NCBI RefSeq assembly: GCF_002234375.1
Contig: NZ_NMQV01000005.1
Location: 62,001-126,000 of the forward strand
From: Pseudomonas fluvialis
GTDB taxonomy: Bacteria > Pseudomonadota > Gammaproteobacteria > Pseudomonadales > Pseudomonadaceae
Direction: 5' to 3'
DNA: 64,000 nucleotides
The notes below the pieces were generated by a model. It saw only the letters and a list, made by a program, of their open reading frames with translations, searched no databases and was not told the origin of the DNA. Shown in pieces: positions 18,188 through 27,026 of this stretch (within the stretch, counting starts at the first letter, position 1; the number at the start of each line of letters is the position of its first letter). Position numbers and translations under genes: made by a program.

Positions 18188-18862
18188 ATGCTATCCGACT
18201 CGACAACCCTGACACTGCTGCGCCGCCATCACCTGTTCGACAAACTACCTGAAGGCGTATTCCAGGAAGTCTGTGGCCTGGCCAACCTGCGTCGCCTGGA
18301 AACCGGTGACAGCGTGTTTCACCAGGGCAATACGGCGGATCGTTTCTATGTCCTGCAGAACGGCCAGATCAAGCTGACCCGTGTATTGCAGGAAGGCCAG
18401 GAAAAGCTCGTCGAAGTCATCCACCCTGGGCAAAGCTTTGCCGAAGCACTGATGTTCAACGGTGCGCGCCACTACCCGGTGACCGCCACTGCACTCAAGG
18501 CCTGCACACTGGTCAGCATCGACGCCAACCACTACCGGCGCCTGCTGGAAGAACAGCCGAGGATCTGCCTGGACCTGCTGGCCAGCTTCAGTATTCGTCT
18601 GCACCAGCGCCTGCACGAGATCGATACCTTGACCCTGGCCAATGCCAGCCGTCGTGTTGTGCGTTATCTCTGTAATGCGCAGAACAGCGACGGGCAGATC
18701 AACCTCAGCGTGCCCAAGCGCCTGATCGCTTCACAGCTGGGCATCCAGCCGGAAACCTTCTCGCGCATCCTGCATCGTCTGATCGATGCCGGGCTGATTG
18801 CCATGGAGCGGCGCAACATCCGCGTGCTGGATACCACCAGCCTGGTCAATTACTGCGAGTGA
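18188..18862 (+). CDS. dnr: DNR-type Crp/Fnr regulator of denitrification
   Basis: A 224-residue Crp/Fnr protein with cNMP-like sensor fold (residues 10-120), dimer helix, and winged HTH with the recognition helix PETFSRILHRL. It lacks the N-terminal Cys cluster of FNR/ANR, placing it with DNR, which senses NO through haem and binds the same TTGAT-N4-ATCAA boxes. HPGQSFAEALMF matches the DNR signature. The ribosome site GGAGG is 7 bases before ATG. Pseudomonads can carry several Dnr paralogues, so the exact subtype is open. The next gene starts 37 bp later. Confidence 0.88.
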   Translation: MLSDSTTLTLLRRHHLFDKLPEGVFQEVCGLANLRRLETGDSVFHQGNTADRFYVLQNGQIKLTRVLQEGQEKLVEVIHPGQSFAEALMFNGARHYPVTATALKACTLVSIDANHYRRLLEEQPRICLDLLASFSIRLHQRLHEIDTLTLANASRRVVRYLCNAQNSDGQINLSVPKRLIASQLGIQPETFSRILHRLIDAGLIAMERRNIRVLDTTSLVNYCE

Positions 18863-18899
18863 GCCGCCCGCCGGGCAGCCCTGCCAGAGGAGAGACGCC

Positions 18900-19328
18900 A
18901 TGCCAGACCCCCAGCGCCCACTGGTTTATTCCTGCTCGGGCTGTTCGAATGTTGCGCAACTGGCCAATACCCTGGCGGTACGCCTGGATCGCGCCGGGCT
19001 GGCCGAGATGTCCTGCATTGCCGGCGTCGGCGGGCGGGTTTCCTCGCTGGTCAAGAAAGCCAACTCAGGCCGGCCGATCCTGGCCATTGATGGCTGCCAG
19101 CTACAGTGCGTGCGTGGCTGCCTGGACCAGCATGGCGTCACCGCCAATGTGCATCTGGTGCTCAGCCAGTACGGTCTGAAAAAACGCTACGGCGAGGACT
19201 GCAGTGCGGAAGACGCCGAAGAGCTGTACCAGGAAGTGTGCCAGTTGATTGCCAGCGACCGCATGCAGGTTCAGCCTGCGCCTGAGGCCCCCTCCAGCGG
19301 CAAGCGCCGGCTGCGCTCGGTCAAGTAG
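18900..19328 (+). CDS. Putative zinc-binding (DGC-domain) protein
   Basis: A 142-residue cytoplasmic protein. The start MPDPQRPLVYSCSGCSN at 18900 has a GAGGAGAG ribosome site. Cysteines are ordered as in DGC-family proteins: CSGC near the start, C in EMSCIAGVGG, then DGCQLQCVRGCLDQHG with the DGC motif, and a later GEDC. The family is annotated as putative zinc-binding with unknown function and often sits beside nar or dnr genes. Probably cotranscribed with dnr. Metal binding is inferred from cysteines; no reaction can be assigned. Confidence 0.8.
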   Translation: MPDPQRPLVYSCSGCSNVAQLANTLAVRLDRAGLAEMSCIAGVGGRVSSLVKKANSGRPILAIDGCQLQCVRGCLDQHGVTANVHLVLSQYGLKKRYGEDCSAEDAEELYQEVCQLIASDRMQVQPAPEAPSSGKRRLRSVK

Positions 19329-19356
19329 CCAGGGCCCGTAGCGCGAGCCGCTCCGT

Positions 19357-20946
19357 TTACAGGCGGAAGCGGTCGGTCAGCCCCTGTAGCTCAAGCATAT
19401 CCTGACGCGCCGCCTGGCTGATCTGCTCGGTCTCCCCGGTGCTCTGCGCCGCACGTTCGGCCGCCGAGGCAATGCTCAGCAACGAGCGATTCATATCATC
19501 CGCCACCTGCGACTGCTCCTCGGCGGCGGTAGCAATCTGCGTGGCCATGCCGCGTATGGTCTGCACCGCCTCGACAATGTGCTCGAAGGCCAGCTGGGCT
19601 GATTCGATTTGCTGCAGGGTCAGCTCGCTGCCCTGACGCGACTCGCCCATCGCCTCACTGGCCCGCCCGGCCTGTTGCTGCAGGCGCTCGATCAAACCAC
19701 TGATCTCACCGGCTGAGGTCTGTGTGCGCGCCGCCAGGCTGCGCACTTCATCGGCGACCACGGCAAACCCACGCCCCTGCTCGCCGGCGCGCGCCGCTTC
19801 GATGGCCGCGTTGAGTGCCAACAGGTTGGTCTGCCCGGCAATGCTGCTGATCACCTCCAGCACGCGACCAATCTCCGCGCTGTCGGCCAGCAGCTGCTGC
19901 ATGACTTCGGCCAGACCGTCGACGTGCCCGGACAAGCCACGAATGGCCTCGACCGAGACATTCATCACCGCATGCCCCTTGCTGGTCTCGCTCTCGGCCA
20001 GATCGGCGGCCTGTGCAGCCTCCACCGTGCTGCGCGCCACCTCCTGCGAGGTAGCGAGCATCTCCTGCATGGCTGTTGCCACCTGTTCGATCTCGGCCTG
20101 TTGACCCTGCACATTCTGCGCACTGGCTGCCGCCATCCGTGCCATATGGTTGCAGTGTTCGGCGGCCTGCTCGGCCGAACACCGTACCGCCTCGATCATT
20201 TCGCCGACCTGTTGCAGCAGGCGGTTGTACGACTCGGTGATTTCACCCAGTTCGTTGTCGGCATAGCGGGCATTCAACGGCGCGGAGAAATCGCCCTGGC
20301 TGACCTTTTCCAGGCGACCACGCAGTTCGTCGATCTGGCGCATCAGCCAGCTCATCCCCGTCACCCGGCCCAGCACCACCAGCACCAGAATGGCCAGGGT
20401 CGAGGCCAGGGCAATCCAGCGCTGCTGGCTGGCTGCACGGTTGGCATCAGCCGATACCAGAGCAGTCACTTCGTTGACCTGCCCCAGCAAGGCGTCGGAG
20501 TCGCCCGCCAGCGAGCTCAGCGCCTGCTTATCGCCCTGCGCCACCGCCAGCACCACGGTACGGTACTGCTGCCAGCGCTGATCGACCTGGCGCATGCGCT
20601 GCTGTACTTCGGGCTGTTGCAGCGGTGCCACGCCCTGGCTGGGGTCACCTTGCAGGAGCAGGCGATGTGACTGTTCGAAGCGCTGGATAGTGCTCTGCAG
20701 GGCTTCCAACGGGATGGCCCCCTGCGCCACCAGGATGCTTTCCTTGGCCATTTTCTGGCTGAGCATGCGCTGCGCACCGGCGCGGTCGATCTGCGTGGCA
20801 TCACGATCGGAGAGGAACAGGGCCAGCGCAGTCAGTGCGGCACAAATGAAGATCAGGCTGTAGGAGAAAAAAAACTGGGCATTGATCGAGCGCAGACCAA
20901 GGCCGCGAAGCACCCCCTGCACGCCACGGGTCAGGGTCTCAGACAT
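19357..20946 (-). CDS. mcpN: PilJ-type chemoreceptor, probable nitrate receptor McpN
   Basis: A 529-residue methyl-accepting chemotaxis protein. Membrane helices are at about 24-46 and 188-208, and the periplasmic PilJ-type domain between them begins [19 protein letters not shown], the motif that binds nitrate in P. aeruginosa McpN. HAMP follows, then a full MCP signalling domain with the conserved tip [20 protein letters not shown]. No CheR-docking pentapeptide is seen at the C-terminus. Its position beside narXL, dnr and ubiUVT supports a nitrate-taxis role. Ligand specificity is inferred from the motif. Confidence 0.82.
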   Translation of the reverse strand: MSETLTRGVQGVLRGLGLRSINAQFFFSYSLIFICAALTALALFLSDRDATQIDRAGAQRMLSQKMAKESILVAQGAIPLEALQSTIQRFEQSHRLLLQGDPSQGVAPLQQPEVQQRMRQVDQRWQQYRTVVLAVAQGDKQALSSLAGDSDALLGQVNEVTALVSADANRAASQQRWIALASTLAILVLVVLGRVTGMSWLMRQIDELRGRLEKVSQGDFSAPLNARYADNELGEITESYNRLLQQVGEMIEAVRCSAEQAAEHCNHMARMAAASAQNVQGQQAEIEQVATAMQEMLATSQEVARSTVEAAQAADLAESETSKGHAVMNVSVEAIRGLSGHVDGLAEVMQQLLADSAEIGRVLEVISSIAGQTNLLALNAAIEAARAGEQGRGFAVVADEVRSLAARTQTSAGEISGLIERLQQQAGRASEAMGESRQGSELTLQQIESAQLAFEHIVEAVQTIRGMATQIATAAEEQSQVADDMNRSLLSIASAAERAAQSTGETEQISQAARQDMLELQGLTDRFRL

Positions 20947-21088
20947 AAGGGTGTCCTCTGCTTCTCGCTGTATTGGCTGGCAGGCATCGCACGCACCAGC
21001 GCCCTGTCCGAACGGACAGAAAGCAGCGTAGCCGATCCCTGCGACAATGCACCACGCTCAAAGCCACCAGGCGCCCAACGGTCGCTAC

Positions 21089-21592
21089 TCACCGGCCCCC
21101 GGGAAACGCCGGCTCGGCCGGATCGTCCGGGCGCGCCGCCATGGCCAGGTGGCAGATCAGTTGCCAGAGGCGCGGCGGCAGGTTATCCGGGTCGAGACTG
21201 TCGAGCAGGTTCTTGATCCCCAGCCCCAGGTCGGTATCGCCTTCGATCACCAGGCGACGCCGGAAAAACAGGGTATCCGGGTCTTCCTGACGACTGGCCA
21301 GGAGCAGGAACTCCCGCCAGTTGCCACGGATGGTCACGTCCACCGGCGCTTCCTGGGCAATGCGCAAGCCACTGCGATCACGGGTGATACACCAGGCCAG
21401 GCCGAGATCACTGACTTCCAGGCGCATCCAGCGCCCCTGCAACAGGTCGAAGTCGCCATCGGCCAGCGGCTCGGCAAACAAACGCGCCACGGCCTTCTCA
21501 AGCACCAGACGCTGTAGCAGAAACGGCACATGCCGGCCCAGCGGCAGCAGCGGTTCGCCCACGCGCAGGGCCATGCGGGTCAGCTTCAGCAT
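21089..21592 (-). CDS. ubiT: Anaerobic ubiquinone biosynthesis accessory factor UbiT
   Basis: A 167-residue SCP2-domain lipid-binding protein (former YhbT) that presents polyprenyl intermediates for oxygen-independent ubiquinone synthesis. The central SCP2 fold includes DVTIRGNWREFLLLASRQEDPDTLFFRRRLVIEGDTDLGL, ending before IKNLLDSLD, as in UbiT. It overlaps ubiV by 7 bp. Cytoplasmic or membrane-peripheral. Confidence 0.9.
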   Translation of the reverse strand: MLKLTRMALRVGEPLLPLGRHVPFLLQRLVLEKAVARLFAEPLADGDFDLLQGRWMRLEVSDLGLAWCITRDRSGLRIAQEAPVDVTIRGNWREFLLLASRQEDPDTLFFRRRLVIEGDTDLGLGIKNLLDSLDPDNLPPRLWQLICHLAMAARPDDPAEPAFPGGR

Positions 21593-22476
21593 AAGCCAGC
21601 CTCCTCGGCACCCAGCATGCCGGGACGACCATGCCAGTAACCATTGCAGCCTTCCACGGCCAGCGGCGGCAAGCTGCCCTGGCGTACCGCGTGATAGGCC
21701 TGGACAACTTCAGCCATGCCTTCGGCACGCGGACTGAGACGCAGCAGATCGGCGCCGACCTGTTGCAGCTGCGGATAGTCGGCCAGCAGGTTGTTGACCT
21801 TGGCCGACATGGTCTGGATGCCATTGATGGTGAACAAGGCCTCGCCCTCCTGACTGAGCAGCGGAATCCCCTCGGGGTAGTTCTGGCAGCAGAACTGGCA
21901 ATCGTCCTTGGGACGGTTCTCCGCACGGGCGGTAAAGCAACGCGCCGAGTAGGCCAGCGGCAGGTGACCGTAGGCGAACAGTTCCAGTTCAGGACGCGCC
22001 ACGCCCAGGCGGTCGAGCTGCTCCAGGCTGTCCTGGATCAGCGCCCCGGAACACTCCACCGGCGGCACCCAGCGCTGCATGCCGCAATCGATCAGTTCGG
22101 CCAGGGCATGCCCGTTATAGACATTGAGCGCCGGCCCCGCGACGAAGGGCAGCTTGCGCTCGCTGAGGAACTGCACCGCGCCCATGTCGTTGGCCTCGAC
22201 CAGCAACTCGCCGTTGTCGCACAGACGACGCAGGCTGGACAGTTCGGAAGCTGCCTCGACCAGCGCCAGTCCGGAGATCACCAGCTCGGCAGTGGTGCTG
22301 CCGCGCAAGTCGCGAGCCAGCCCCAGCCATTCGTCCAGGCCGAAGGCACGGCGCTTGGAGCATACGGTTTCGCCCAGGTAGATGACATCCAGCGGTTGCT
22401 CGAGCATCTCGGCGTAGAAGTTCAGCAGTTTTTCCCGCGTCCAGTAGAACAGGACCGGACCTAGACTGAGTTTCAT
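21586..22476 (-). CDS. ubiV: O2-independent ubiquinone hydroxylase subunit UbiV
   Basis: This U32-family Fe-S protein pairs with UbiU to hydroxylate the quinone ring without oxygen. I chose the second of two adjacent ATG codons (MKLSLGPVLFYW) because it places the cysteines at 39, 180, 193 and 197, the same positions as the E. coli UbiV 4Fe-4S ligands. The codon before is also ATG, so the start is uncertain by one residue. Length is 296. It starts 10 bases after ubiU. Confidence 0.93.
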   Translation of the reverse strand: MKLSLGPVLFYWTREKLLNFYAEMLEQPLDVIYLGETVCSKRRAFGLDEWLGLARDLRGSTTAELVISGLALVEAASELSSLRRLCDNGELLVEANDMGAVQFLSERKLPFVAGPALNVYNGHALAELIDCGMQRWVPPVECSGALIQDSLEQLDRLGVARPELELFAYGHLPLAYSARCFTARAENRPKDDCQFCCQNYPEGIPLLSQEGEALFTINGIQTMSAKVNNLLADYPQLQQVGADLLRLSPRAEGMAEVVQAYHAVRQGSLPPLAVEGCNGYWHGRPGMLGAEEAGLC

Positions 22477-22486
22477 CATTGGCTCC

Positions 22487-23482
22487 TCACTGCCAGGAAC
22501 GGTGGTAGGCGCCCAGGGTGGTCTGGCTGCCCTCGGAGAGCGTCGCCAGGGCACTGCGCCACTGCGGCTGCACACTGAAGCTCTGCGGGGCACGCGCATA
22601 GGCATCCAGCGCGGCACGCCAGACCCGGGTGACCTGCTCGACGTAGGCCGGGCTGCGCTGGCGACCCTCGATCTTCACCGCCTTGATGCCGATGGCCGCA
22701 AGCTGCGGGATCAGGTCCAGGGTGTTCAGGCTGGTCGGCTCTTCCAGGGCGTGGAAGCGCTGGCCATTGACCATGAAGCGGCCCTTGCACAGGGTCGGGT
22801 AACCGGCCGGCTCGTCCTTGGCATAACGATCAATGAGCACGCCATTGAGCCGTGAGCTGAGCCCGTCGGCATCCTCCTGCCAGCGTACGGCCTTGGCCGG
22901 CGAGCAAACGCCACACAGGTTGGGCGACTCGCCGGTGAGGTAGGACGACAGGTGGCAGCGCCCTTCGGCCATGATGCACAGGCTGCCAAAGGCAAATACC
23001 TCCAGCGGCACCGTGCTCTTCTCCGCCACCTGGCGCACCTGAGCCAGCGACAGCACGCGCGGCAGTACCGCGCGGCGGATGTTGTAGCGCTGCTGGTAAA
23101 GACTGAGGGCCGCGGCATTGGTCGCCGAGCCTTGCACCGACAGGTGCAGGTTGAGGTCCGGGTGATGTTTGCAGGCATAGGCCAACACACCGGGATCGGC
23201 GGCGATCAGGGCATTCACGCCCAGCTCGGCGGCGTGATCCACTGCGCGCTGCCAGCGCTGCCAGCCGCCTGGTTGGGCATAGGTATTGACCGCCACATAG
23301 AGTTTGCGACCTTCCTTGCGGATCAGCTCAAGGCCGGTTTGCAGCTGCTTCTCGTCCAGGTTGAGGCCAGCGAAGTGGCGAGCGTTGGTGTCATCGCGGA
23401 AACCAACATAGATGGCATCGGCGCCCTGGCGGACGGCTGCCTTGAGCGCAGGCAGGCTGCCTGCTGGACAAACCAGTTGCAT
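22487..23482 (-). CDS. ubiU: O2-independent ubiquinone hydroxylase subunit UbiU
   Basis: A U32-family partner of UbiV. The start MQLVCPAGSLPALKAAV at 23482 has a strong GGAGG site. With this start the cysteines fall at 169, 176, 193 and 232, identical to the E. coli 4Fe-4S ligands (CIMAEGRC, CGVC, LCKG). Length 331. First gene of ubiUVT, driven by an ANR promoter, so ubiquinone can be made during nitrate respiration when the O2-dependent hydroxylases cannot work. Confidence 0.95.
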   Translation of the reverse strand: MQLVCPAGSLPALKAAVRQGADAIYVGFRDDTNARHFAGLNLDEKQLQTGLELIRKEGRKLYVAVNTYAQPGGWQRWQRAVDHAAELGVNALIAADPGVLAYACKHHPDLNLHLSVQGSATNAAALSLYQQRYNIRRAVLPRVLSLAQVRQVAEKSTVPLEVFAFGSLCIMAEGRCHLSSYLTGESPNLCGVCSPAKAVRWQEDADGLSSRLNGVLIDRYAKDEPAGYPTLCKGRFMVNGQRFHALEEPTSLNTLDLIPQLAAIGIKAVKIEGRQRSPAYVEQVTRVWRAALDAYARAPQSFSVQPQWRSALATLSEGSQTTLGAYHRSWQ

Positions 23483-23514
23483 GGGTTCCCCTCCGGGACG
23501 AAACACAGTCGGGC

Positions 23515-23556
23515 ACTATAGGAGCTGCCCCGGGGCCTAACCTTGACGGTAATCAA
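23515..23556 (-). promoter_or_regulatory. ANR-dependent promoter of ubiUVT
   Basis: ANR box TTGAC-GGTA-ATCAA (23543-23556) is centred at 23549.5. On the minus strand TATAGT occupies 23520-23515. With a start at 23508 the box is at -41.5 and the hexamer at -12 to -7. The geometry is the same as at the porin promoter, and the ubiU ATG is 26 bases downstream. Confidence 0.8.
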
Positions 23557-23583
23557 CGGCGACCCCTTAGCAGGCTATCAATT

Positions 23584-24819
23584 TCAGCCAAGCAGCTCGC
23601 TGAACGGCAGGTAGTCCACCCAGTCGCCCGGCTGCAAGGTACGCTGGCACTCCAGCACAGCCAGGCCATCGGCCCAGCAGGCCGAACTGAGCATCGCCGA
23701 GCCCTGCCGCGGGTGCAGCTGGACGCTGGCCTGCCCCTCTTCGGCCACAACAAAGCGCGCACGCAGGTACTGACGCCGCACATTGGCCTTGCTCCAGGCA
23801 AAGCCGGCCGGCAGACGTAATGGCGTCGGCAGGACCCGCTCGACACCCTGGCAGCGCAACAGGAACGGCCTGCCTACTACCAGCGCGGTAATCAGTGCCG
23901 CCGCCGGATTCCCCGGCAACCCCAGCCAGGGCTTGCCGGCCACTTCGCCAAAGGCCAGCGGCTTGCCCGGCTGGATGGCCAGACGCCACAGGTGCAACTG
24001 ACCAAGCGCCTCGATGGCCTGCTTGAGATGATCCTCCTCGCCCACCGACACCCCGCCGGAACTGAGCAGCACGTCGGCCTCGCTGGCCGCGCGACTCAGC
24101 GCTGCGCGGGTCTGCGCGGGGTCGTCAGGGATGTTCGGATACTCCAGCACCTGTAATCCCCAGCCACGTAGCAGCGACGCCAAGGTAATGCGGTTGGTGT
24201 TGTAGATCTGTCCCGGCGCCAGGCTTTCACCCGGTTCGCGCAATTCGTTGCCGCTACTCAGGACGGCAACCCGCAGACGCCGATAAACCTGCACACGGGC
24301 AATGCCGAAGCTGGCCAGCAGGCCGATTTCCTGGGCGCGCAGACGCTGCCCGGGAGCCAGCAGTGGTGCGCCGGCATCCACTTCCTCGGCGCGACGGCGC
24401 ACATGCTGGCCAGCCTGCACCGGCGGCAGGCAGACCTGTTCACCCTGCAGCTGGCAGTCTTCCTGCGCCACCACGCTGTCCGCACCGGGCGGCAGCGGCG
24501 CGCCGGTAAAGATGCGTACGACGCAGCCTGCCGGCAGGCAGGTATCGGCCGCATCGCCGGCGGCAATCCGCCCAGCCAGTGGCAGGCAGCCACCCTCGGC
24601 CGGCAGATCGGCAGCGCGCAGCGCATAGCCATCCATCGCGCTGTTGTCCCAGGCCGGTACGGCAAAGGGCGCCTGCAAGGTTTCCGCCAGGGTACGCCCC
24701 AACGCGTCCTGCAGACTGACTGTTTCAATCTCCGGTACGCCGGGGACACGTTCCAGCAGCGCCGCGATGGCCTCGTCCACCGGGCGCAGCATGCTGCTTG
24801 AGCAGCCGCAGCCGCTCAT
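23584..24819 (-). CDS. moeA: Molybdopterin molybdenumtransferase MoeA
   Basis: MoeA inserts molybdate into adenylylated molybdopterin. The start MSGCGCSSSMLRPVDEAI at 24819 overlaps the moaB stop (ATGA), giving 411 residues. Typical motifs are VPAWDNSAMDGYAL, the MoaB/MogA-like domain with LSSGNEL and DVLLSSGGVSVGEEDHLK, and GLPGNPAAAL near the end. The Cys-Gly-Cys N-terminus is a small oddity. It pairs with moaB to supply molybdenum cofactor for NarG. Confidence 0.95.
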   Translation of the reverse strand: MSGCGCSSSMLRPVDEAIAALLERVPGVPEIETVSLQDALGRTLAETLQAPFAVPAWDNSAMDGYALRAADLPAEGGCLPLAGRIAAGDAADTCLPAGCVVRIFTGAPLPPGADSVVAQEDCQLQGEQVCLPPVQAGQHVRRRAEEVDAGAPLLAPGQRLRAQEIGLLASFGIARVQVYRRLRVAVLSSGNELREPGESLAPGQIYNTNRITLASLLRGWGLQVLEYPNIPDDPAQTRAALSRAASEADVLLSSGGVSVGEEDHLKQAIEALGQLHLWRLAIQPGKPLAFGEVAGKPWLGLPGNPAAALITALVVGRPFLLRCQGVERVLPTPLRLPAGFAWSKANVRRQYLRARFVVAEEGQASVQLHPRQGSAMLSSACWADGLAVLECQRTLQPGDWVDYLPFSELLG

Positions 24820-25370
24820 GAGCGCGGCCCGCATGACTGGGCGTCCTGACCGGGCAGGCGCTTGAGGTGCGCAACGAAGTTGCAGGGCCGCGTGCGGCTA
24901 TCCAGCTGCGCCTGCAGGATGCCCTGCCAGCCGGTGCGACAGGCGCCCGGCGAGCCGGGCAGGCAGCACACCAGGGTGCCGTTGCTGAGCCCGGCCAGGG
25001 CTCGCGACTGCACCGTGGAAGTGCCGATTTCCTGCAGCGAGAGCTGGCGGAACAACTCACCAAAGCCGTCCACGCTTTTTTCCAACAGCGGCGACACCGC
25101 CTGTGGGGTGTTGTCACGCGCGGTGAAGCCGGTGCCGCCGGTGATCAGGACTACCTGCACCTGTGGATCGGCAATCCAGCTGCACAGGCGTGCGCGGATC
25201 TGCCAGATATCGTCGCTGACCAGCGCACGCTCAGCCAACTGGTGGCCGGCCTGCTGCAGGGCATCGATCAGGGTTTGTCCCGAGCTGTCGGTCTCCAGGG
25301 TACGACTGTCACTGACCGTCAGCACGGCGATACGCAGCGCCTGGAAGACGCTGCTGGACGAATGGGCCAT
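24816..25370 (-). CDS. moaB: Molybdenum cofactor biosynthesis protein MoaB
   Basis: A 184-residue MoaB/Mog-fold protein that adenylylates molybdopterin. The start is MAHSSSSVFQALRIAV at 25370 (a longer frame exists but runs through the leader). Motifs are LTVSDSR, ITGGTGFTARDNTPQAV and LVCCLPGSPGACRTGW. It is translationally coupled to moeA by a 4-bp overlap. Length is slightly above E. coli MoaB (170) through a C-terminal extension. Confidence 0.93.
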   Translation of the reverse strand: MAHSSSSVFQALRIAVLTVSDSRTLETDSSGQTLIDALQQAGHQLAERALVSDDIWQIRARLCSWIADPQVQVVLITGGTGFTARDNTPQAVSPLLEKSVDGFGELFRQLSLQEIGTSTVQSRALAGLSNGTLVCCLPGSPGACRTGWQGILQAQLDSRTRPCNFVAHLKRLPGQDAQSCGPRS

Positions 25371-25462
25371 GGAACAACTCTCCTCATGTCTCAAGATGGC
25401 GGCAGCCTGCCCGGCTGGCCGGAGCACGCCCATACCCCCTCGGAGGTAAACGGCGGCAACGA

Positions 25463-25476
25463 TTGATCGAGGTCAA
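25463..25476 (-). promoter_or_regulatory. ANR/DNR box upstream of moaB
   Basis: TTGAT-CGAG-GTCAA matches the consensus, lying between the norR stop and moaB. It is centred 100 bases before the moaB ATG. A good -10 at the ideal spacing is not visible (the nearest is GGTATG at 25436-25431), so the promoter assignment is weaker than for ubiU. Confidence 0.5.
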
Positions 25477-25478
25477 GC

Positions 25479-27026
25479 CTACACCGCCTGCACCCCGAGG
25501 CGCCGCGCCAGTTTGCGCAAATTGCTCGGGTCCAGTTGCAACAGGCGCGCGGCCGCCGCCCAGTTGCCGGGATGTGCCTGCAGGGCAGCACGAATGGCCT
25601 GGCGCTGGCACTCATCAACCTGTTCACGCAGCGCAGCCAACGGCAGCGCACGGGCCTCGGGCAGCGCCGGTACGGCCGCTGGCAGGCGCGACTGGCCGCC
25701 ATCCAGGCCCAGCCAGGGCGCCTCGATACACAGCAAGGCACTGCGCGATGCGGCCTGACTGAGCGCCTTGAGCGCCGCCCGACTGATCACATGCTCCAGC
25801 TCGCGGACATTGCCTGGCCAGGCGTGTGCCAACAACGCCTGCTCGGCCGCCGTCGACAGGCTCAGGCCACGCAGACCCAGGCGCGCCCGGTTGAGTTCGA
25901 GAAAATGCCCAGCCAGCAGCAGAATGTCCTGGCCACGCTCGCGCAGCGGCGGAATGTGCACCGGGTAGGCCGAGAGACGATGGTAGAGGTCAGCGCGAAA
26001 GCGCTGCTCGCGCACCTCGTCATGCAGCTGGCGGTTGCTGGCGGCAATCACCCGCACATCCACATGACGTGGCCGATCCTCGCCCAGCCGCTGGATTTCG
26101 CCATTCTGCAGGGCGCGCAGCAGCTTGGCCTGCACGTTCAGCGGCAGTTCACCCACCTCGTCGAGCAGTAGGGTGCCGCCGTGCGCCGCTTCGAAGCGCC
26201 CGGCGCGCTCCTGCCCGGCACCGGAAAAGGCGCCACGGCTATGTCCGAACAGCTCGCTTTCCACCAGGCTTTCCGGCAAGGCGGCGCAATTGACATGGAT
26301 CAGCGGTTGTCCGGCCCGCGGCGAGTGGGCATGCAGCCAGCGCGCAAACAATTCCTTGCCGACCCCGGTTTCGCCCTGCAGCAACACCGGCAGATCGGCA
26401 GCCGCCACCACCGCCAGCTCATCGAGCAAGGCCAGCAGCGGCGGATGCTGGCCCAGGATGACGCCATCCTCGCCGTGCGGCTCGCGTAACGCCGGCAGGC
26501 TACGGGCCTGGCGCAGGCTGCGCGCCTCACGCTCCAGGCGGGACACGCGCAGGGCCACCTCGACCAGCAGGGCATCCCGCTGCAGGCGCTGGCGGGCGCG
26601 CTCGTCGAACGTGCCGGCGCGCCGGCTGTCCAGGGTCAGCACGCCCCACAGGCGCCCATCCAGGTACAGGCTGATGCCCAGGCAGTCATGCACGGTCGGT
26701 GGCAAACCGGCGGCATCCGCATGCAGCAGACCATCGAAGGGGTCCGGCCAGGGGCAATCCGCCGCGAACAGCAGCGCCTCACGCTGTGCCAGCAGCGCCG
26801 CCAGGCGGGGCTGCTCATCCAGGCGCAGCCGCCGGCCATGCACCTCGTGGGGCAGGCCCACCAGCGCCTGCGGGCATAGGCACTCACCATCCAGGCGCAG
26901 CAGCGCCAGCGCATCACAGGCATAGGCCACCTGCAGGCTGACCAGCAGACGCTGCAGGCGCACCGGCATGTTCAGTTCACCCGTCAGGTCGGCCAGCAAG
27001 GCACTTTGCAACAAGGTCAATTCCAC
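25479..27026 (-). CDS. norR: NorR-type nitric-oxide-responsive sigma54 activator
   Basis: A 515-residue enhancer-binding protein. The GAF domain (1-165) keeps residues of the NorR mononuclear iron site: Asp98 in DPFDGL, His113/Cys115 in VHDCLG and Asp133 in LTLD. The AAA+ domain has Walker A GETGVGKE and DE box LLLDEVGE, with the sigma54-contact loop GAFSGA instead of GAFTGA. A Fis-type HTH ends the protein (NWAAAARLLQLDPSNLRKL). Start is GTG at 27026. It is divergent from ytfE, with NorR-like sites between; that makes ytfE the likely target. Confidence 0.88.
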   Translation of the reverse strand: MELTLLQSALLADLTGELNMPVRLQRLLVSLQVAYACDALALLRLDGECLCPQALVGLPHEVHGRRLRLDEQPRLAALLAQREALLFAADCPWPDPFDGLLHADAAGLPPTVHDCLGISLYLDGRLWGVLTLDSRRAGTFDERARQRLQRDALLVEVALRVSRLEREARSLRQARSLPALREPHGEDGVILGQHPPLLALLDELAVVAAADLPVLLQGETGVGKELFARWLHAHSPRAGQPLIHVNCAALPESLVESELFGHSRGAFSGAGQERAGRFEAAHGGTLLLDEVGELPLNVQAKLLRALQNGEIQRLGEDRPRHVDVRVIAASNRQLHDEVREQRFRADLYHRLSAYPVHIPPLRERGQDILLLAGHFLELNRARLGLRGLSLSTAAEQALLAHAWPGNVRELEHVISRAALKALSQAASRSALLCIEAPWLGLDGGQSRLPAAVPALPEARALPLAALREQVDECQRQAIRAALQAHPGNWAAAARLLQLDPSNLRKLARRLGVQAV

